A stretch of DNA of 64,000 nt from DASXMT01 sp963803065 (GTDB taxonomy: Bacteria; Actinomycetota; Acidimicrobiia; Acidimicrobiales; RAAP-2): positions 186,001-250,000 of the forward strand of contig CAWDKW010000004.1 in assembly GCA_963803065.1 (NCBI GenBank). The letters are read 5' to 3'. The position numbers were made by a program, and so were the translations under genes. Shown one piece after another: positions 15,408-24,426 of this stretch. Each line of letters opens with the position of its first letter. Within the stretch, counting starts at the first letter, position 1. The notes beneath the pieces are model-generated. The model was not told where the DNA came from and did no database searches. It saw only the letters and a program-made list of their open reading frames with translations.

Positions 15408-18400
15408 GTGCGAAGACCGGATGACGTGCCCGAGCGTCCTCGCGCCACCACCCACCGACGGCGTCGTTGGATCATCATCGCCCTCATCGTCATCGTCGCT
15501 CTGATCGCATCATTGCGGACGTTTGCCGTCTTCTACACCGATGCGCTGTGGTTCTCGGCGGTGAGGCTCCACTCGGTCTGGCGAAGCCTCTTCGAGATCA
15601 AGGCCGGGCTGATGATCACGTTCTCGGTGATCTTTGCCGCGCTGCTCCTGGCCAGCCTCACCGTTGCCGAACGGTTGGCACCACGAGGCGAAGCGGCCGA
15701 CGCCGAGGACGACTTCGTCCGGCGCTACCAGCAGATCGTCGGTCCGTACTCCCGTTGGATCCGGGCCGCGGTGGTGATCATCCTCTCGCTCATCGTGGGC
15801 TCACAGGCCCTCGGCCAGTGGCAGAACTGGATCTTCTTCCGCAACGGCGTCTCCTTCGGGAAGAAGGATGCCCTGTGGCACAAGGACATCGGCTTCTTCG
15901 TGTTCAAGCTGCCGTTCGAGAACTTCCTGGTCCACTGGTCACTGGTGGCGCTGATCGTCATCTTCGTGGTCACCGTGCTCACCCACTACCTCAATGGCGG
16001 CATTCGGGTCCAAGGGCCCAAGCCGAGGGTCCGCCCGGCGGTCAAGGCCCACATCTCGGTCATCCTCGGGCTGATGGCCCTGGCCAAGGCGGCCGGGTAC
16101 TGGCTACAGCGCTACAACCTCGACAACGCCAAGGACGGCTATGTCCAGGGTCCGGGCTACACCGACGTCCACGCCCGGTTGCCGGCGTTGCAGTTGCTGA
16201 TCCTGGTGTCGCTGGCCGCCTTTTTGTTGTTGATCTTCAACATCCGGCGGCAGGGCTGGGCCCTGCCCGTGCTCGGGGTGGGCATGTGGTTCCTGGTCGC
16301 CCTGACCGCGGGGGCCATCTACCCGGCCGCCGTGCAGGCGTTCAGCGTGAACCCGGCCCAGAACACCCTGGAGCACCCCTACATCCAGCGGAACATCGCC
16401 GCCACCCGGTCGGCGATGGACCTCAACGGGATCACCAACACACCGTTTTTGGCTTCCCAGACCCTGAACGCCAACACGCTGAACGCCAACAGTGCGACCA
16501 CCGGCAACGTGCGGCTGTGGGACCCATTGGTCACCCAGCCCACCTACGACAAGCTCCAGGACATCCGCTCCTACTACAGCTTCAACTCCCTGGGTGTCGA
16601 CCGCTACGACGTGAACGGCAAGGAGACGCCGGCGGTGGTGGGCGTGCGGGAGATCAACGATGCGGACCTCCCGGCGGCGTCGTGGGTCAACACCCACCTG
16701 CAGTACACCCACGGGTACGGCATGATCGTGTCGCCCTCGAACCAGACCACGTCCAACGGCGACCCCGTCTTCGGGGTCCAGGGCCTCCCGCCGGTGTCGA
16801 GCAAGGGGCTGCCCACCATCAAGCAGCCGTCGGTGTACTTCGGGCTGAACGAGCCCGGGTACGTGGTGGCGAACACCAAGCAGCCCGAGATCGACTACCA
16901 GTTGACCAATGGGGCCAACCAGGAGACCCACTACCAAGGGGACGGTGGCGTGCAGCTGTCCTCGTTCTTCAAGCGGGTCATGTTCGCCTTCCGCTTCGGC
17001 GACATCAACATGGTGATCTCCGACCAGTTGACCTCCAACTCGAGGGTCATGTTCGACCGCCAGATACAGGTCCGGGTGGCCAAGGCAGCGCCGTTCCTGA
17101 GCCTCGACGCCGACCCGTACGCGGCATTGGTGAACGGGCACATCGACTACATCCAGGACGCGTACACGACAACCGACAACTACCCCTACGCCCAGAATGC
17201 CGACACCTCGGCCCTGTCCTCGGCCAGCGGGCTCCCGGCCAGCTTCAACTACATCCGCAACTCGGTCAAGGTGGTGACCGACGCGTACACCGGCATGATG
17301 ACGTTCTACGTGATGGATCCCAACGACCCCATTATCCGCACCTACGAGCGGGCCTTCCCGAACATGTTCACCCCGGCATCGAAGATGAGCAAGGCGCTCA
17401 GGGCCCACATCCGGTACCCCGAGGACATCTTCACCGTGCAAGCGTCCATGTACGGGAAGTACCACATCACCAACGCCACCAGCTTCTACAGCGCGGCCGA
17501 TGCCTGGACCCTCTCGCCCACCCCGGGCTCGGGCTCGCCTTCGTCCGCCCTGGCCACCACCCAGACCCTCAACGCCCAGGGCCAGCCGGTGTCCACCGGG
17601 CAGCTGGTGAGGATGGCGCCGATCTACCAGATGCTCCAGGTACCGGGCGAGACCAAACAGACCTTCACTCTCCTCGACGCGCTGGTCCCCGTCTCCAAGG
17701 GAAGCCAGATCCAGACCCTCTCGGGGTTCATGATCGCCGGGTCTGATCCCGGTCAATACGGGAAGATCAAGATGTTCGTCACCCCCCGGGGCCAGCCGGT
17801 GGACGGCCCGTCTCTCGTCGCGGCCCGAATCGACGCCACGCAGTCGATCTCGAAACAGATCAGCCTGTTGAACCAGAACGGCTCGAGCGTGGAGCTGGGC
17901 AACGTGTTGATGATCCCGATCGCCGATTCGCTCCTGTACATACAGCCGCTCTACGTCCAGTCGTCGCGCAACACCTTCCCCGAGCTGCAGGGCGTGATCG
18001 CCGTGTACGGCAAGCAGGCCGCTCTGGGTACGGGCGGACCGAACAACGACGCCCAACAGGCACTGCAGGATGCGCTGACCCAGGTGTTCCAGGCGCCAGT
18101 GTCGACGTCGCCCGAAGGTGGGAGCGGAACCCTGTCCCCGCAGGTGCAGAGCCTCCTCCTCGATGCCCAGCAGGCCTACCAGCAGTCCCAGACCGACCTG
18201 AAGAACGGGGACCTGGGCGCCTACCAGACCGACATCTCCCGGATGGAGTCGGACCTGAACGCCATCCAGCAGCTGACGGGTACGGCGACACCGGGGAGCA
18301 CCCCCTCGACCAGCACCACGACGACCGCCCCGAGCTCGGCCCCCGGCGGGAAGACGACCACCACGACCACCCCCAAGGGCTCGACGACGACCACCACCGC

Positions 18401-18452
18401 CCCGAAGTCCAAGACCAAGACGAGCCCGACGCCCTCGACCGCCCCGGCGTAG
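15408..18452 (+). CDS. UPF0182 family large membrane protein
   Basis: A 1014-residue protein of the UPF0182 (COG1615) family, common in actinobacteria and of unknown function. The N-terminal third carries about seven membrane helices (near 22-42, 60-85, 120-140, 175-195, 215-235, 260-278 and 290-310). The rest is a large extracytoplasmic domain with family segments such as HGYGMIVSPSNQ and SYYSFNSLGVDRYDV. The last 60 residues are a Thr/Ser/Pro-rich low-complexity tail. The GTG start follows the -10 hexamer by 7 nt with no ribosome-binding site. Immediately after the stop lies a small GGACC-N5-GGTCC stem, too weak to call a terminator. Confidence 0.93.
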   Translation: MRRPDDVPERPRATTHRRRRWIIIALIVIVALIASLRTFAVFYTDALWFSAVRLHSVWRSLFEIKAGLMITFSVIFAALLLASLTVAERLAPRGEAADAEDDFVRRYQQIVGPYSRWIRAAVVIILSLIVGSQALGQWQNWIFFRNGVSFGKKDALWHKDIGFFVFKLPFENFLVHWSLVALIVIFVVTVLTHYLNGGIRVQGPKPRVRPAVKAHISVILGLMALAKAAGYWLQRYNLDNAKDGYVQGPGYTDVHARLPALQLLILVSLAAFLLLIFNIRRQGWALPVLGVGMWFLVALTAGAIYPAAVQAFSVNPAQNTLEHPYIQRNIAATRSAMDLNGITNTPFLASQTLNANTLNANSATTGNVRLWDPLVTQPTYDKLQDIRSYYSFNSLGVDRYDVNGKETPAVVGVREINDADLPAASWVNTHLQYTHGYGMIVSPSNQTTSNGDPVFGVQGLPPVSSKGLPTIKQPSVYFGLNEPGYVVANTKQPEIDYQLTNGANQETHYQGDGGVQLSSFFKRVMFAFRFGDINMVISDQLTSNSRVMFDRQIQVRVAKAAPFLSLDADPYAALVNGHIDYIQDAYTTTDNYPYAQNADTSALSSASGLPASFNYIRNSVKVVTDAYTGMMTFYVMDPNDPIIRTYERAFPNMFTPASKMSKALRAHIRYPEDIFTVQASMYGKYHITNATSFYSAADAWTLSPTPGSGSPSSALATTQTLNAQGQPVSTGQLVRMAPIYQMLQVPGETKQTFTLLDALVPVSKGSQIQTLSGFMIAGSDPGQYGKIKMFVTPRGQPVDGPSLVAARIDATQSISKQISLLNQNGSSVELGNVLMIPIADSLLYIQPLYVQSSRNTFPELQGVIAVYGKQAALGTGGPNNDAQQALQDALTQVFQAPVSTSPEGGSGTLSPQVQSLLLDAQQAYQQSQTDLKNGDLGAYQTDISRMESDLNAIQQLTGTATPGSTPSTSTTTTAPSSAPGGKTTTTTTPKGSTTTTTAPKSKTKTSPTPSTAPA

Positions 18453-18579
18453 GACCTGCCTGGTCCGGATGTCCGCCGGGTCCGGCACGGCGCCCGGGTG
18501 GCCGGTCGGTTCCGCTCGGCTCCGGTGTCCCGGCGCTGCACGAACGCCTGCGAACCGGTGGTAGTGTCGTGTCCCACGG

Positions 18580-18656
<77 letters not shown>

Positions 18657-18696
18657 ACCAAGTACAGGGCTTTTCGCGCCTCGTCGGCGGTCGATT

Positions 18697-18702
18697 TAGG
18701 AT
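18697..18702 (+). promoter_or_regulatory. -10 element TAGGAT, leaderless start of sigma factor gene
   Basis: TAGGAT is followed by 7 nt and GTG 18710. It lies 40 nt after the tRNA 3' end. Confidence 0.5.
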
Positions 18703-18709
18703 CGTTGGG

Positions 18710-19381
18710 GTGACCCATACCCGCCCGGCCGTCCCCGAGTCTCCCGGTTCGGAATCGATGCCGGACCATGATTCCGGCGTATGGGTCCGGGGTTTGGACG
18801 CCAACGGAGCGGCCTATGACGAGACGGTGGCCCGCCTGCACGACTTGTTGCTGCGGGTGGCCCGGGCCGAGGTGCACCGACGGCGGGCCCAGCTGCCGAT
18901 GGCCGGCCCCGAGCTGGACGACCTGGCCCACCAGGCGGCCGCCGACGCCGTTATGGGAGTGGTGCGCAAGGTCGGGGAGTTCCGGGGTGAGAGCCGGTTC
19001 ACCACCTGGGCGTGCAAGTTCGCCATCTTCGAGGTGTCGACCAAGGTCGGCCGCCACTTCTGGCAGCGACCGACCGTGGCCATGGAAGGCGAGGACTGGG
19101 GCCGTCTCCCGGACCGCTTCGGGCTCGACCCGGCCCGCGCCGCCGAGTGGGGCGACGTCGTCACCGCCTTGCGCCGGGCGGTCGATGATGAGCTCACGGA
19201 GCATCAGCGGCGGGTGTTTGTTGCGATCGTGCTCAACGGCGTCCCGTTGGACGCGCTGGTGGCCGATCTCGGCTCCAATCGCAACGCAATCTACAAGACG
19301 CTCTTCGACGCCCGACGTAAGTTGCGGGCGGCGTTGGTCACTCACGGGTATCTGGACGACGACGTTTCGAGGCAGCGATGA
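18710..19381 (+). CDS. Sigma-70 family RNA polymerase sigma factor
   Basis: A 223-residue sigma factor of ECF-like size. Region 2 spans about 65-125 (ELDDLAHQAAADAVMGVV, FRGESRFTTWACKFAIFEV), and region 4 is a helix-turn-helix at about 165-210 (LTEHQRRVFVAIVLNGVPLDALVADLG...). It starts at GTG with a -10 hexamer 7 nt upstream. The next gene overlaps the stop by ATGA and encodes a small zinc-type anti-sigma candidate, so the two are translationally coupled. The thiol-peroxidase cluster begins shortly after. A redox-controlled sigma/anti-sigma pair of the SigR/RsrA kind is a reasonable hypothesis, but the sequence is not obviously SigR. Confidence 0.85.
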   Translation: MTHTRPAVPESPGSESMPDHDSGVWVRGLDANGAAYDETVARLHDLLLRVARAEVHRRRAQLPMAGPELDDLAHQAAADAVMGVVRKVGEFRGESRFTTWACKFAIFEVSTKVGRHFWQRPTVAMEGEDWGRLPDRFGLDPARAAEWGDVVTALRRAVDDELTEHQRRVFVAIVLNGVPLDALVADLGSNRNAIYKTLFDARRKLRAALVTHGYLDDDVSRQR

Positions 19382-19632
19382 ATAGCTGGGGATCGTTGGA
19401 GCGGTTCTTGCGGACGGATCCGGCCGACGCCGGCTGCGCCGAGACGTTTGAACTGCTCGACCGTTACGTGGAACGTCATCTGGCTCACGGCGACGCGGCC
19501 CGTCGCTACCCCGAGATCGCCGCCCACTTGTCGAATTGCAATCCGTGTGTGCAGGACTTCGAAGGGTTGCTGGCCGCCATCGGCGGCCCGGCCGGCTCGG
19601 CCCTTCCCGAGAAGGACGGCGGCGGGAGGTAA
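19378..19632 (+). CDS. Small zinc-binding anti-sigma factor candidate
   Basis: An 84-residue soluble protein whose ATG overlaps the sigma-factor stop by 4 nt. It carries the zinc anti-sigma pattern H-x3-C-x2-C in HLSNCNPCVQDF, with an earlier Cys in the ETFELLDRYVE helix region (AGCAETF). There is no membrane helix. Soluble ZAS proteins such as RsrA release their sigma factor when the zinc thiols are oxidised, but here this is inference from motif and coupling only. The following peroxiredoxin gene starts 81 nt later in the same direction. Confidence 0.75.
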   Translation: MNSWGSLERFLRTDPADAGCAETFELLDRYVERHLAHGDAARRYPEIAAHLSNCNPCVQDFEGLLAAIGGPAGSALPEKDGGGR

Positions 19633-19712
19633 GACCGGCGCCGCTGGCGCCACTCATCACAGTGTGGGACCTGGTGGTCCGCACGATGCCGAACCTCGGA
19701 GGAGCCCAAGAC

Positions 19713-20375
19713 ATGCCGATCACGATCTCAGAGCAGGTCAGCCGTCTCGCCGAGACGACGGCCGCCCAGCCCCCCAACGAGATCATGGGAGCCTTCACCC
19801 GCGAGCAGGTCGACCTCGCCGCCAAAGGGTCCCCCGCGGGAATCATCGAGGTGGGAGCGACGTTGTCCGACGCCGAGTTGCTCGACCCGCACGGGGCGAC
19901 GACCAGCCTCTACGCGGCGCTCGGCGACCGGCTGTCGGTCCTGGTGTTCTATCGGGGCGCCTGGTGCCCGTACTGCAACATCGCGCTCCACACCTACCAG
20001 GCCGAGCTGGTCCCCGAACTGACCGGACGGGGCGTGGGATTGGTGGCAATCAGCCCTCAGACCCCGGACGGGTCACTCAGTACGCAGGAAAAGCACGAGC
20101 TGACTTTCACCGTGCTGTCCGACCCCGGCAACCAGGTGGCGAAAGTCGCTGGGATCCTCACGGGTCCCTCGGACGAGGCGCGCGCCGCTCAGCTTCAGCT
20201 CGGCTTGGACCTCACCGGGGTCAACGCCGACGGCACCACCGGTCTTCCCATGCCTGCCACGATCATCGTCGACGCCGACCACGTCATTGGTTGGATCGAC
20301 GTCCACCCCGACTACACCACCCGCTCCGAACCCGGCGAAATCCTCGCCGCCGTCGGCGCCCTCGCCTCTCGATGA
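19713..20375 (+). CDS. AhpC/TSA-family peroxiredoxin-like protein
   Basis: A 220-residue thioredoxin-fold protein of the AhpC/TSA type with a CxxC active site, FYRGAWCPYCN. Family members reduce peroxides using this thiol pair. An N-terminal helical extension of about 60 residues precedes the fold, and the cis-Pro region is LPMPATIIVDAD. GGAGG at 19698-19702 supports ATG 19713; an in-frame ATG at 19686 lies before that site. Its stop overlaps the ATG of an SDR remnant by 4 nt. Together with the second peroxiredoxin and DsbA-fold protein it forms a thiol-redox cluster. Confidence 0.85.
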   Translation: MPITISEQVSRLAETTAAQPPNEIMGAFTREQVDLAAKGSPAGIIEVGATLSDAELLDPHGATTSLYAALGDRLSVLVFYRGAWCPYCNIALHTYQAELVPELTGRGVGLVAISPQTPDGSLSTQEKHELTFTVLSDPGNQVAKVAGILTGPSDEARAAQLQLGLDLTGVNADGTTGLPMPATIIVDADHVIGWIDVHPDYTTRSEPGEILAAVGALASR

Positions 20376-20563
20376 CCGCACCGCTCGATGGGCGGGTCGC
20401 CCTGATCACCGGGGCCGGCCGGGGTATCGGACGCGCAGTTGCCCTCCAGCTGGCCGAGGGTGGCGCGGTGGCGCTGCTGGCGCGCTCGGTCGATCAGCTC
20501 GAAGAGACGGCCGCGACGCTGAAGTCGAGATCCATTCCCCCTACGAAAAGGAGACCAGCATGA
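20372..20563 (+). pseudogene. Truncated short-chain dehydrogenase remnant
   Basis: Begins as a normal SDR with the Rossmann motif LITGAGRGIGRAVALQLAEGG and the RSVDQLEETA helix. After about 50 residues the homology ends and the frame stops at 63 residues. The catalytic Ser-Tyr-Lys part is missing. It overlaps the upstream peroxiredoxin by ATGA, and its stop overlaps the downstream ABM start by ATGA. It looks like an internal deletion that joined the SDR start to the leader of the next gene while keeping the coupling. Confidence 0.75.
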
Positions 20564-20856
20564 CTGCGAAACTGGGACTACTTGCCCTGCTCGAGGCCAA
20601 GCCCGGCAAGGGTGACGAGCTCGGCGCGTTCCTCGAAGCCGGCCGGGCACTGGCAGTGCAAGAGGCCGGCACCCTGACGTGGTATGCCTTCAAGATCAGC
20701 GACACCACGTACGGGATCTTCGACTCGTTCGAGACCGAGGACGCCCGCCAAGCTCACCTGGGTGGCGAGATCCCCACCGCCTTGGGCCAAGTAGCCGCCG
20801 ACCTGCTGGCCAAGGACCCCGATATCCGGACCGTGGACGTGATCGCCGTGAAATAG
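20560..20856 (+). CDS. Antibiotic-biosynthesis monooxygenase (ABM) family protein
   Basis: A 98-residue ferredoxin-like alpha/beta barrel half: LLALLEAKPGKGDELGAFL opens the first strand and helix, GTLTWYAFKISDTTYGIFDSF forms the central sheet, and HLGGEIPTAL the second helix. ABM proteins are cofactor-free oxygenases or small stress proteins that act as dimers. AAAGGAG lies about 9 nt before the ATG, and the ATG overlaps the stop of the SDR remnant. Its place between two peroxiredoxins suggests quinone or peroxide handling, which is inference. Confidence 0.8.
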   Translation: MTAKLGLLALLEAKPGKGDELGAFLEAGRALAVQEAGTLTWYAFKISDTTYGIFDSFETEDARQAHLGGEIPTALGQVAADLLAKDPDIRTVDVIAVK

Positions 20857-20919
20857 CCCGATGGGCCACCAACCACATCACGAACCGAGCATCCTCAACT
20901 TCCTCATTGGAGAATCGCC

Positions 20920-21408
20920 ATGACCCTGCTGCATCCCGGTGACCGGTTTCCGACCCTCACCGTGGCGCTCCCCGGAGGAGAGACCCTCTCCCTCCCTGAC
21001 GCGCTGGCCGGCGGCTTCGGCGTGGTCCTGTTCTACCGGGGCGCCTGGTGCCCCTACTGCAACGCGCAGCTACGCGCCTTCCAGCGAGCTTTGGACAGCC
21101 TGGCCGAGCTGGGTGCCAAGGTGGTGGCCCTCGCGGTAGACGACGAGGCGACGACCGCCGAACTGGTGACGAAGCACGGCCTCAGGTTCCCGATCGGACA
21201 TTCCGCCGACGCCAAAGCGATCTCGGCAGCGACGGGCGCGTTCGTCGATCCCGAGCGTGGGTTCCTTCAATCCACCGGGTTCGTGCTCAACCCCGAAGGC
21301 CGAGTGGTGGTCAGCGTCTACTCCTCTGGGGCGATCGGCCGGCTGGTGCCCGACGACGTGGTCGGCCTCATCCGCTACCTGCGCGATCACGCCCCGGCCA
21401 CGGACTGA
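20920..21408 (+). CDS. Second AhpC/TSA-family peroxiredoxin
   Basis: A 162-residue peroxiredoxin with the same FYRGAWCPYCN active site as the gene at 19713, but compact and without the N-terminal extension. The start MTLLHPGDRFPTLTV is typical for the family. Other features are AVDDEATTAELVTKHGLRFP and a terminal RYLRDHAP helix. It should reduce hydroperoxides in the cytoplasm. The identical active-site peptide in two proteins of different length suggests related substrates or a shared reductant. The next gene starts 12 nt after the stop. Confidence 0.88.
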   Translation: MTLLHPGDRFPTLTVALPGGETLSLPDALAGGFGVVLFYRGAWCPYCNAQLRAFQRALDSLAELGAKVVALAVDDEATTAELVTKHGLRFPIGHSADAKAISAATGAFVDPERGFLQSTGFVLNPEGRVVVSVYSSGAIGRLVPDDVVGLIRYLRDHAPATD

Positions 21409-21420
21409 GAGGACGAGGCC

Positions 21421-22134
21421 ATGAGCGACACCGACATCTGTTTCTACTTCGACCCGGTGTGCCCGTTCGCCTGGATGACCAGCAAATGGGTGCGCCAAGT
21501 TGCCGCGCAGCGGGACTTCACGGTCGACTGGCGGTTCATCTCGCTCCGCATGATCAACGCGGCGGTCGACTACGACAGCCAGTTCCCGCCCGGCTACGAG
21601 GCCGGTCACACCGCCGGCCTCAACCTGCTGCGGGTCGCAGCCCGGGTCCGAGCGGAGTACGGCCGCGAGAATGTCGGCCCTCTCTACGAGGCAATCGGGA
21701 CCCAGGTATTCGACACCGTACCCGACGAGCGCCAAGACCGGGGCAGCCGTGCCTTCCTAGAACCGATCCTGGCCCACCTCGGCCTACCCGCGGTGCTGGC
21801 CGACGCTCTGGACGACAGTTCTTTCGACGCCGAGTTGCAGCGGGAGACGGACGAGGCTCTCGCCCTCACCGGCAAGGACGTCGGAACCCCCATCATCCAC
21901 TTCCGGCCCCCCGATGGTGTGGCGTTCTTCGGGCCGGTGATCAGCCGCCTGCCCGACGAAGCAGACGCCACTCGGCTCTGGGACCACGTCGTCGGCCTCG
22001 CTGGCTTCCCCGGGTTCGCCGAGCTGAAGCGCAGCCTGCGCGAACGGCCCCAGCTGCGCAGTTTCGGGGTCGATATCGACCAAGTCGGCATCCAAGAAGA
22101 CTGGCACGGCGGCAGCCGACGCACCAAGAAGTAG
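21421..22134 (+). CDS. DsbA-fold oxidoreductase, Rv2466c-like
   Basis: A 237-residue thioredoxin-fold protein with the DsbA-type helical insertion. It resembles the mycothiol-dependent nitroreductase Rv2466c: DPVCPFAWMTSKW at the N-terminus, RFISLRMINAAV after the first fold, DVGTPIIHFRPPDGVAFFGPV near the cis-Pro region, and FAELKRSLRERPQLRSF at the end. In Rv2466c the active site is CPWC. Here it is C14-P-F-A17, so the resolving cysteine is missing and a monothiol mechanism is implied. A mycothiol partner is plausible in an actinobacterium. GAGGACGAGG precedes the ATG. Confidence 0.82.
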   Translation: MSDTDICFYFDPVCPFAWMTSKWVRQVAAQRDFTVDWRFISLRMINAAVDYDSQFPPGYEAGHTAGLNLLRVAARVRAEYGRENVGPLYEAIGTQVFDTVPDERQDRGSRAFLEPILAHLGLPAVLADALDDSSFDAELQRETDEALALTGKDVGTPIIHFRPPDGVAFFGPVISRLPDEADATRLWDHVVGLAGFPGFAELKRSLRERPQLRSFGVDIDQVGIQEDWHGGSRRTKK

Positions 22135-22378
22135 ACCGATCGGTCCCGGCGTCCATCCGACGGAACAAGGCCGTTTTGGCCGGCGATCTGACGGTCGGGT
22201 GACGGCATCAACTGTTGCCGGCTCGTCGCAGGACCCGACCGAACCGGTGTGCCCGATTCGAGGGAGGCACGGCTGACGTGCGTGATGCCGCCTGCTCAGC
22301 CTGTTCGGCCATAGCTTGTTACCGATCTTGACGCCACGCCCCTGGCTGGCCACACCGCTCCGAGCGGAAAGGAAGCAG

Positions 22379-23158
22379 ATGAGCGTTCTCGAAGTCGACT
22401 GCCTGCTCGAGAGCATGAACTCGGTTCTAGAATTGCTGGACGACCTCAACGACTCGGACTGGCAGGCGCGGTCCCTCTGCCCGGCCTGGCGAGTTCGTCA
22501 GGTCGTCGCCCACCTCGACGGGATCGAAGAGGCGCTCAGCGGGTGGCGACCGGCCGGCGACGCTCCGGCCCCGTTCGAGATCGTGGGCAAGGTCTTCGAC
22601 GAGGTCGGCGATTGGTCACCGGAGCGGCTACTCGGCCGCTTCCGCACCGTGGTGGCCGGCCGCCGGAACGAGCTGCTTGCGGCGGACGGGACCCTGTTCG
22701 ACGAGGTGTCGTGGACTCCCGTCGGGGTCCAGACCTACGGCCGGTTCATGGCCATCCGCAACTTCGACTTCTGGGTCCACGAGCAAGATATCCGGGTCCC
22801 GCTCGGACGCCCCGGCCAAACCAACGGACCGGCCGCCGAACTGGCCCTCGACGAGGTGTGGCGCAGCTTCGGATACATCGTCGGTAAACGTGCCGCCATA
22901 CCGGACGGATCCAGCGTGCTCGTCGAGCTGCACGGACCGATCGAGGGACGGCTCGGAGCTGTCGTCGAGGGCCGGGCCCGCCTCGTGGACGACCTCGAGC
23001 ACCCGGACGCCATTATCCGGACGGACTCGCTCACTTTCATGCTCCTGGCCTGCGGAAGGATCGACCCCGAAACGCACCTGGCGAACGGCGACGTCGAGCT
23101 TCGAGGCGACAAAGAGCTCGCCGGCCAGCTCGCCCGCAACCTCCGATTCACCATGTGA
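22379..23158 (+). CDS. DinB-fold maleylpyruvate-isomerase-like protein (TIGR03083 type)
   Basis: A 259-residue protein with an N-terminal DinB-like four-helix domain of the mycothiol-dependent type (SLCPAWRVRQVVAHLDG with the metal-binding His, and a later NFDFWVHEQDIRVPLG). The C-terminal domain is sterol-carrier-like (ELHGPIEGRLG, and FMLLACGRIDPE). Family members are predicted thiol transferases or isomerases using mycothiol. GGAAAGGAAG precedes the ATG at 22379. It sits alone after a 244-nt gap, downstream of the redox cluster and convergent with the BrkB gene. Confidence 0.82.
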   Translation: MSVLEVDCLLESMNSVLELLDDLNDSDWQARSLCPAWRVRQVVAHLDGIEEALSGWRPAGDAPAPFEIVGKVFDEVGDWSPERLLGRFRTVVAGRRNELLAADGTLFDEVSWTPVGVQTYGRFMAIRNFDFWVHEQDIRVPLGRPGQTNGPAAELALDEVWRSFGYIVGKRAAIPDGSSVLVELHGPIEGRLGAVVEGRARLVDDLEHPDAIIRTDSLTFMLLACGRIDPETHLANGDVELRGDKELAGQLARNLRFTM

Positions 23159-23334
23159 ACGTACCGAGTGCCTCCGCGGGTCGAATGCAAGGTAGCTAGC
23201 CACCGGAAGTCGAGTGGATGGACTCCGAGCAGACAGCCGCCTGGATAGCAGAACACCGTCCAAAACAGCACGGCTCAGATGTTGGGTACTCCTCATCGCC
23301 TTGCCTTTTCCATCCTGCGCCGTCGTGTCAAAGA

Positions 23335-24372
23335 TTACCCAGCGGGACCGGTCTCCTCCGGGCCGGACGTCGGCTCGAGCGGATCGACATCTGCTTCCGG
23401 AGTGAATCCGATCTCCAGTGTGACCTCGGGCCGCCGAATCTCCATTTGGGCAAGACGCTCAAAGACCAGTCTGTCGGCGTCCGTTAGCGGCGGTTGGGTC
23501 ATCGATCGTGGCCAGAGCCGGTAATGCTTGACGACGTTGATTTCCGCCGCGAGCAGGAATAGCTGTGCCCCCAAGTAGATCCATGTGAGCAAGACGATGA
23601 CGATGCCAAAGAATCCATAAGTGTCAGTGCTGTGCTGGAGCTCCCGACCCACGTACCAACTTCCGACGAGCTGCAAGGTCTGCCAGAACACGGTCGCAAG
23701 CGCGGCACCAAAGGCGATATCCCGCCAGCTGAGCGCGTCGGCCGTCAAGACGTTGAACGCTACAAGGATGAGGCAGAAGTTCAACGCGAGGGATCCGACT
23801 AACAACAGCCCAGTTGCTATCCACCCATGGGAAACCAGGGTCGCGAACCCAGTGAGTACCGTCAAACCAATCGTGGAGAGCGCGAGCAACACCAGGACCG
23901 ACAACGCTCGCAGGTACCGCAAGTAGATACTGGGCCAGCGGACATATGGAATATTCCACACCACGTTCATCGCGCTCTGAGTCGCTAGCCCGAGCCCGAT
24001 TGCGCCATACACGAGGAGGAGACTCCCGATGACCACTGCAGAAACGCTTCCGGTGAGGCCATGGATGTGCGACTCCAACTGAGGACCGATGATCGGAAAA
24101 TTTCCGAGGGCACTGTTGATGAGGTCCTTCCGCAACCTCTCGTTGTCACGCAGGGCGTAGCCGAGGATGGTCGTGAACAGGAGCAACAACGGAAATAGTG
24201 CAAAAAGGCCGTAGTAGGCGACGAGCGCCGCTTTGCTACCTGCCTGATCGTTGCCGAATTTCTGCGCCACGGCGAACGGGAACCCGAGCGAACCATGGTC
24301 CTGCTGGAATCGATCGACTCTCCGTATGACGACTTCGATCTTGCCCGGGGGATTCGCCGTGTCTCCATTCAT
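23335..24372 (-). CDS. YihY/BrkB-family membrane protein
   Basis: A 345-residue protein with about six membrane helices in the YihY/BrkB pattern: AALVAYYGLFALFPLLLLF at the start, SAVVIGSLLLVYGAIGLGL, a central paired-helix region, and TDTYGFFGIVIVLLTWIYLGAQLFLLAAEIN at the end (motif residues Tyr-Gly-Phe and Ala-Glu-Ile). The function of the family is unresolved and the old ribonuclease name is wrong. The third-position GC content is visibly lower than in neighbouring genes, which suggests transfer. AAAGGAGG lies upstream on the minus strand. A perfect palindrome sits about 40 nt upstream of the start. Confidence 0.88.
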   Translation of the reverse strand: MNGDTANPPGKIEVVIRRVDRFQQDHGSLGFPFAVAQKFGNDQAGSKAALVAYYGLFALFPLLLLFTTILGYALRDNERLRKDLINSALGNFPIIGPQLESHIHGLTGSVSAVVIGSLLLVYGAIGLGLATQSAMNVVWNIPYVRWPSIYLRYLRALSVLVLLALSTIGLTVLTGFATLVSHGWIATGLLLVGSLALNFCLILVAFNVLTADALSWRDIAFGAALATVFWQTLQLVGSWYVGRELQHSTDTYGFFGIVIVLLTWIYLGAQLFLLAAEINVVKHYRLWPRSMTQPPLTDADRLVFERLAQMEIRRPEVTLEIGFTPEADVDPLEPTSGPEETGPAG

Positions 24373-24410
24373 CGCGTCGTCAAGCCGTCCCTCCTTTGAT
24401 CGCTTCGGTT

Positions 24411-24426
24411 GACAACTGCCGTTGTC
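24411..24426. promoter_or_regulatory. Palindrome GACAAC-N4-GTTGTC upstream of BrkB gene
   Basis: A perfect 6-bp inverted repeat with a 4-nt centre, 39 nt before the minus-strand BrkB start. Candidate operator. The rest of 24373-24667 shows no supported gene. Confidence 0.4.

Noticed and set aside
18300..18449. Thr/Ser/Pro low-complexity tail as a possible frameshift artefact
   Set aside because: The frame is continuous and such tails are usual in actinobacterial UPF0182 proteins.
18452..18466. Terminator after UPF0182 (GGACC-N5-GGTCC)
   Set aside because: Only a 5-bp stem without a T-tract.
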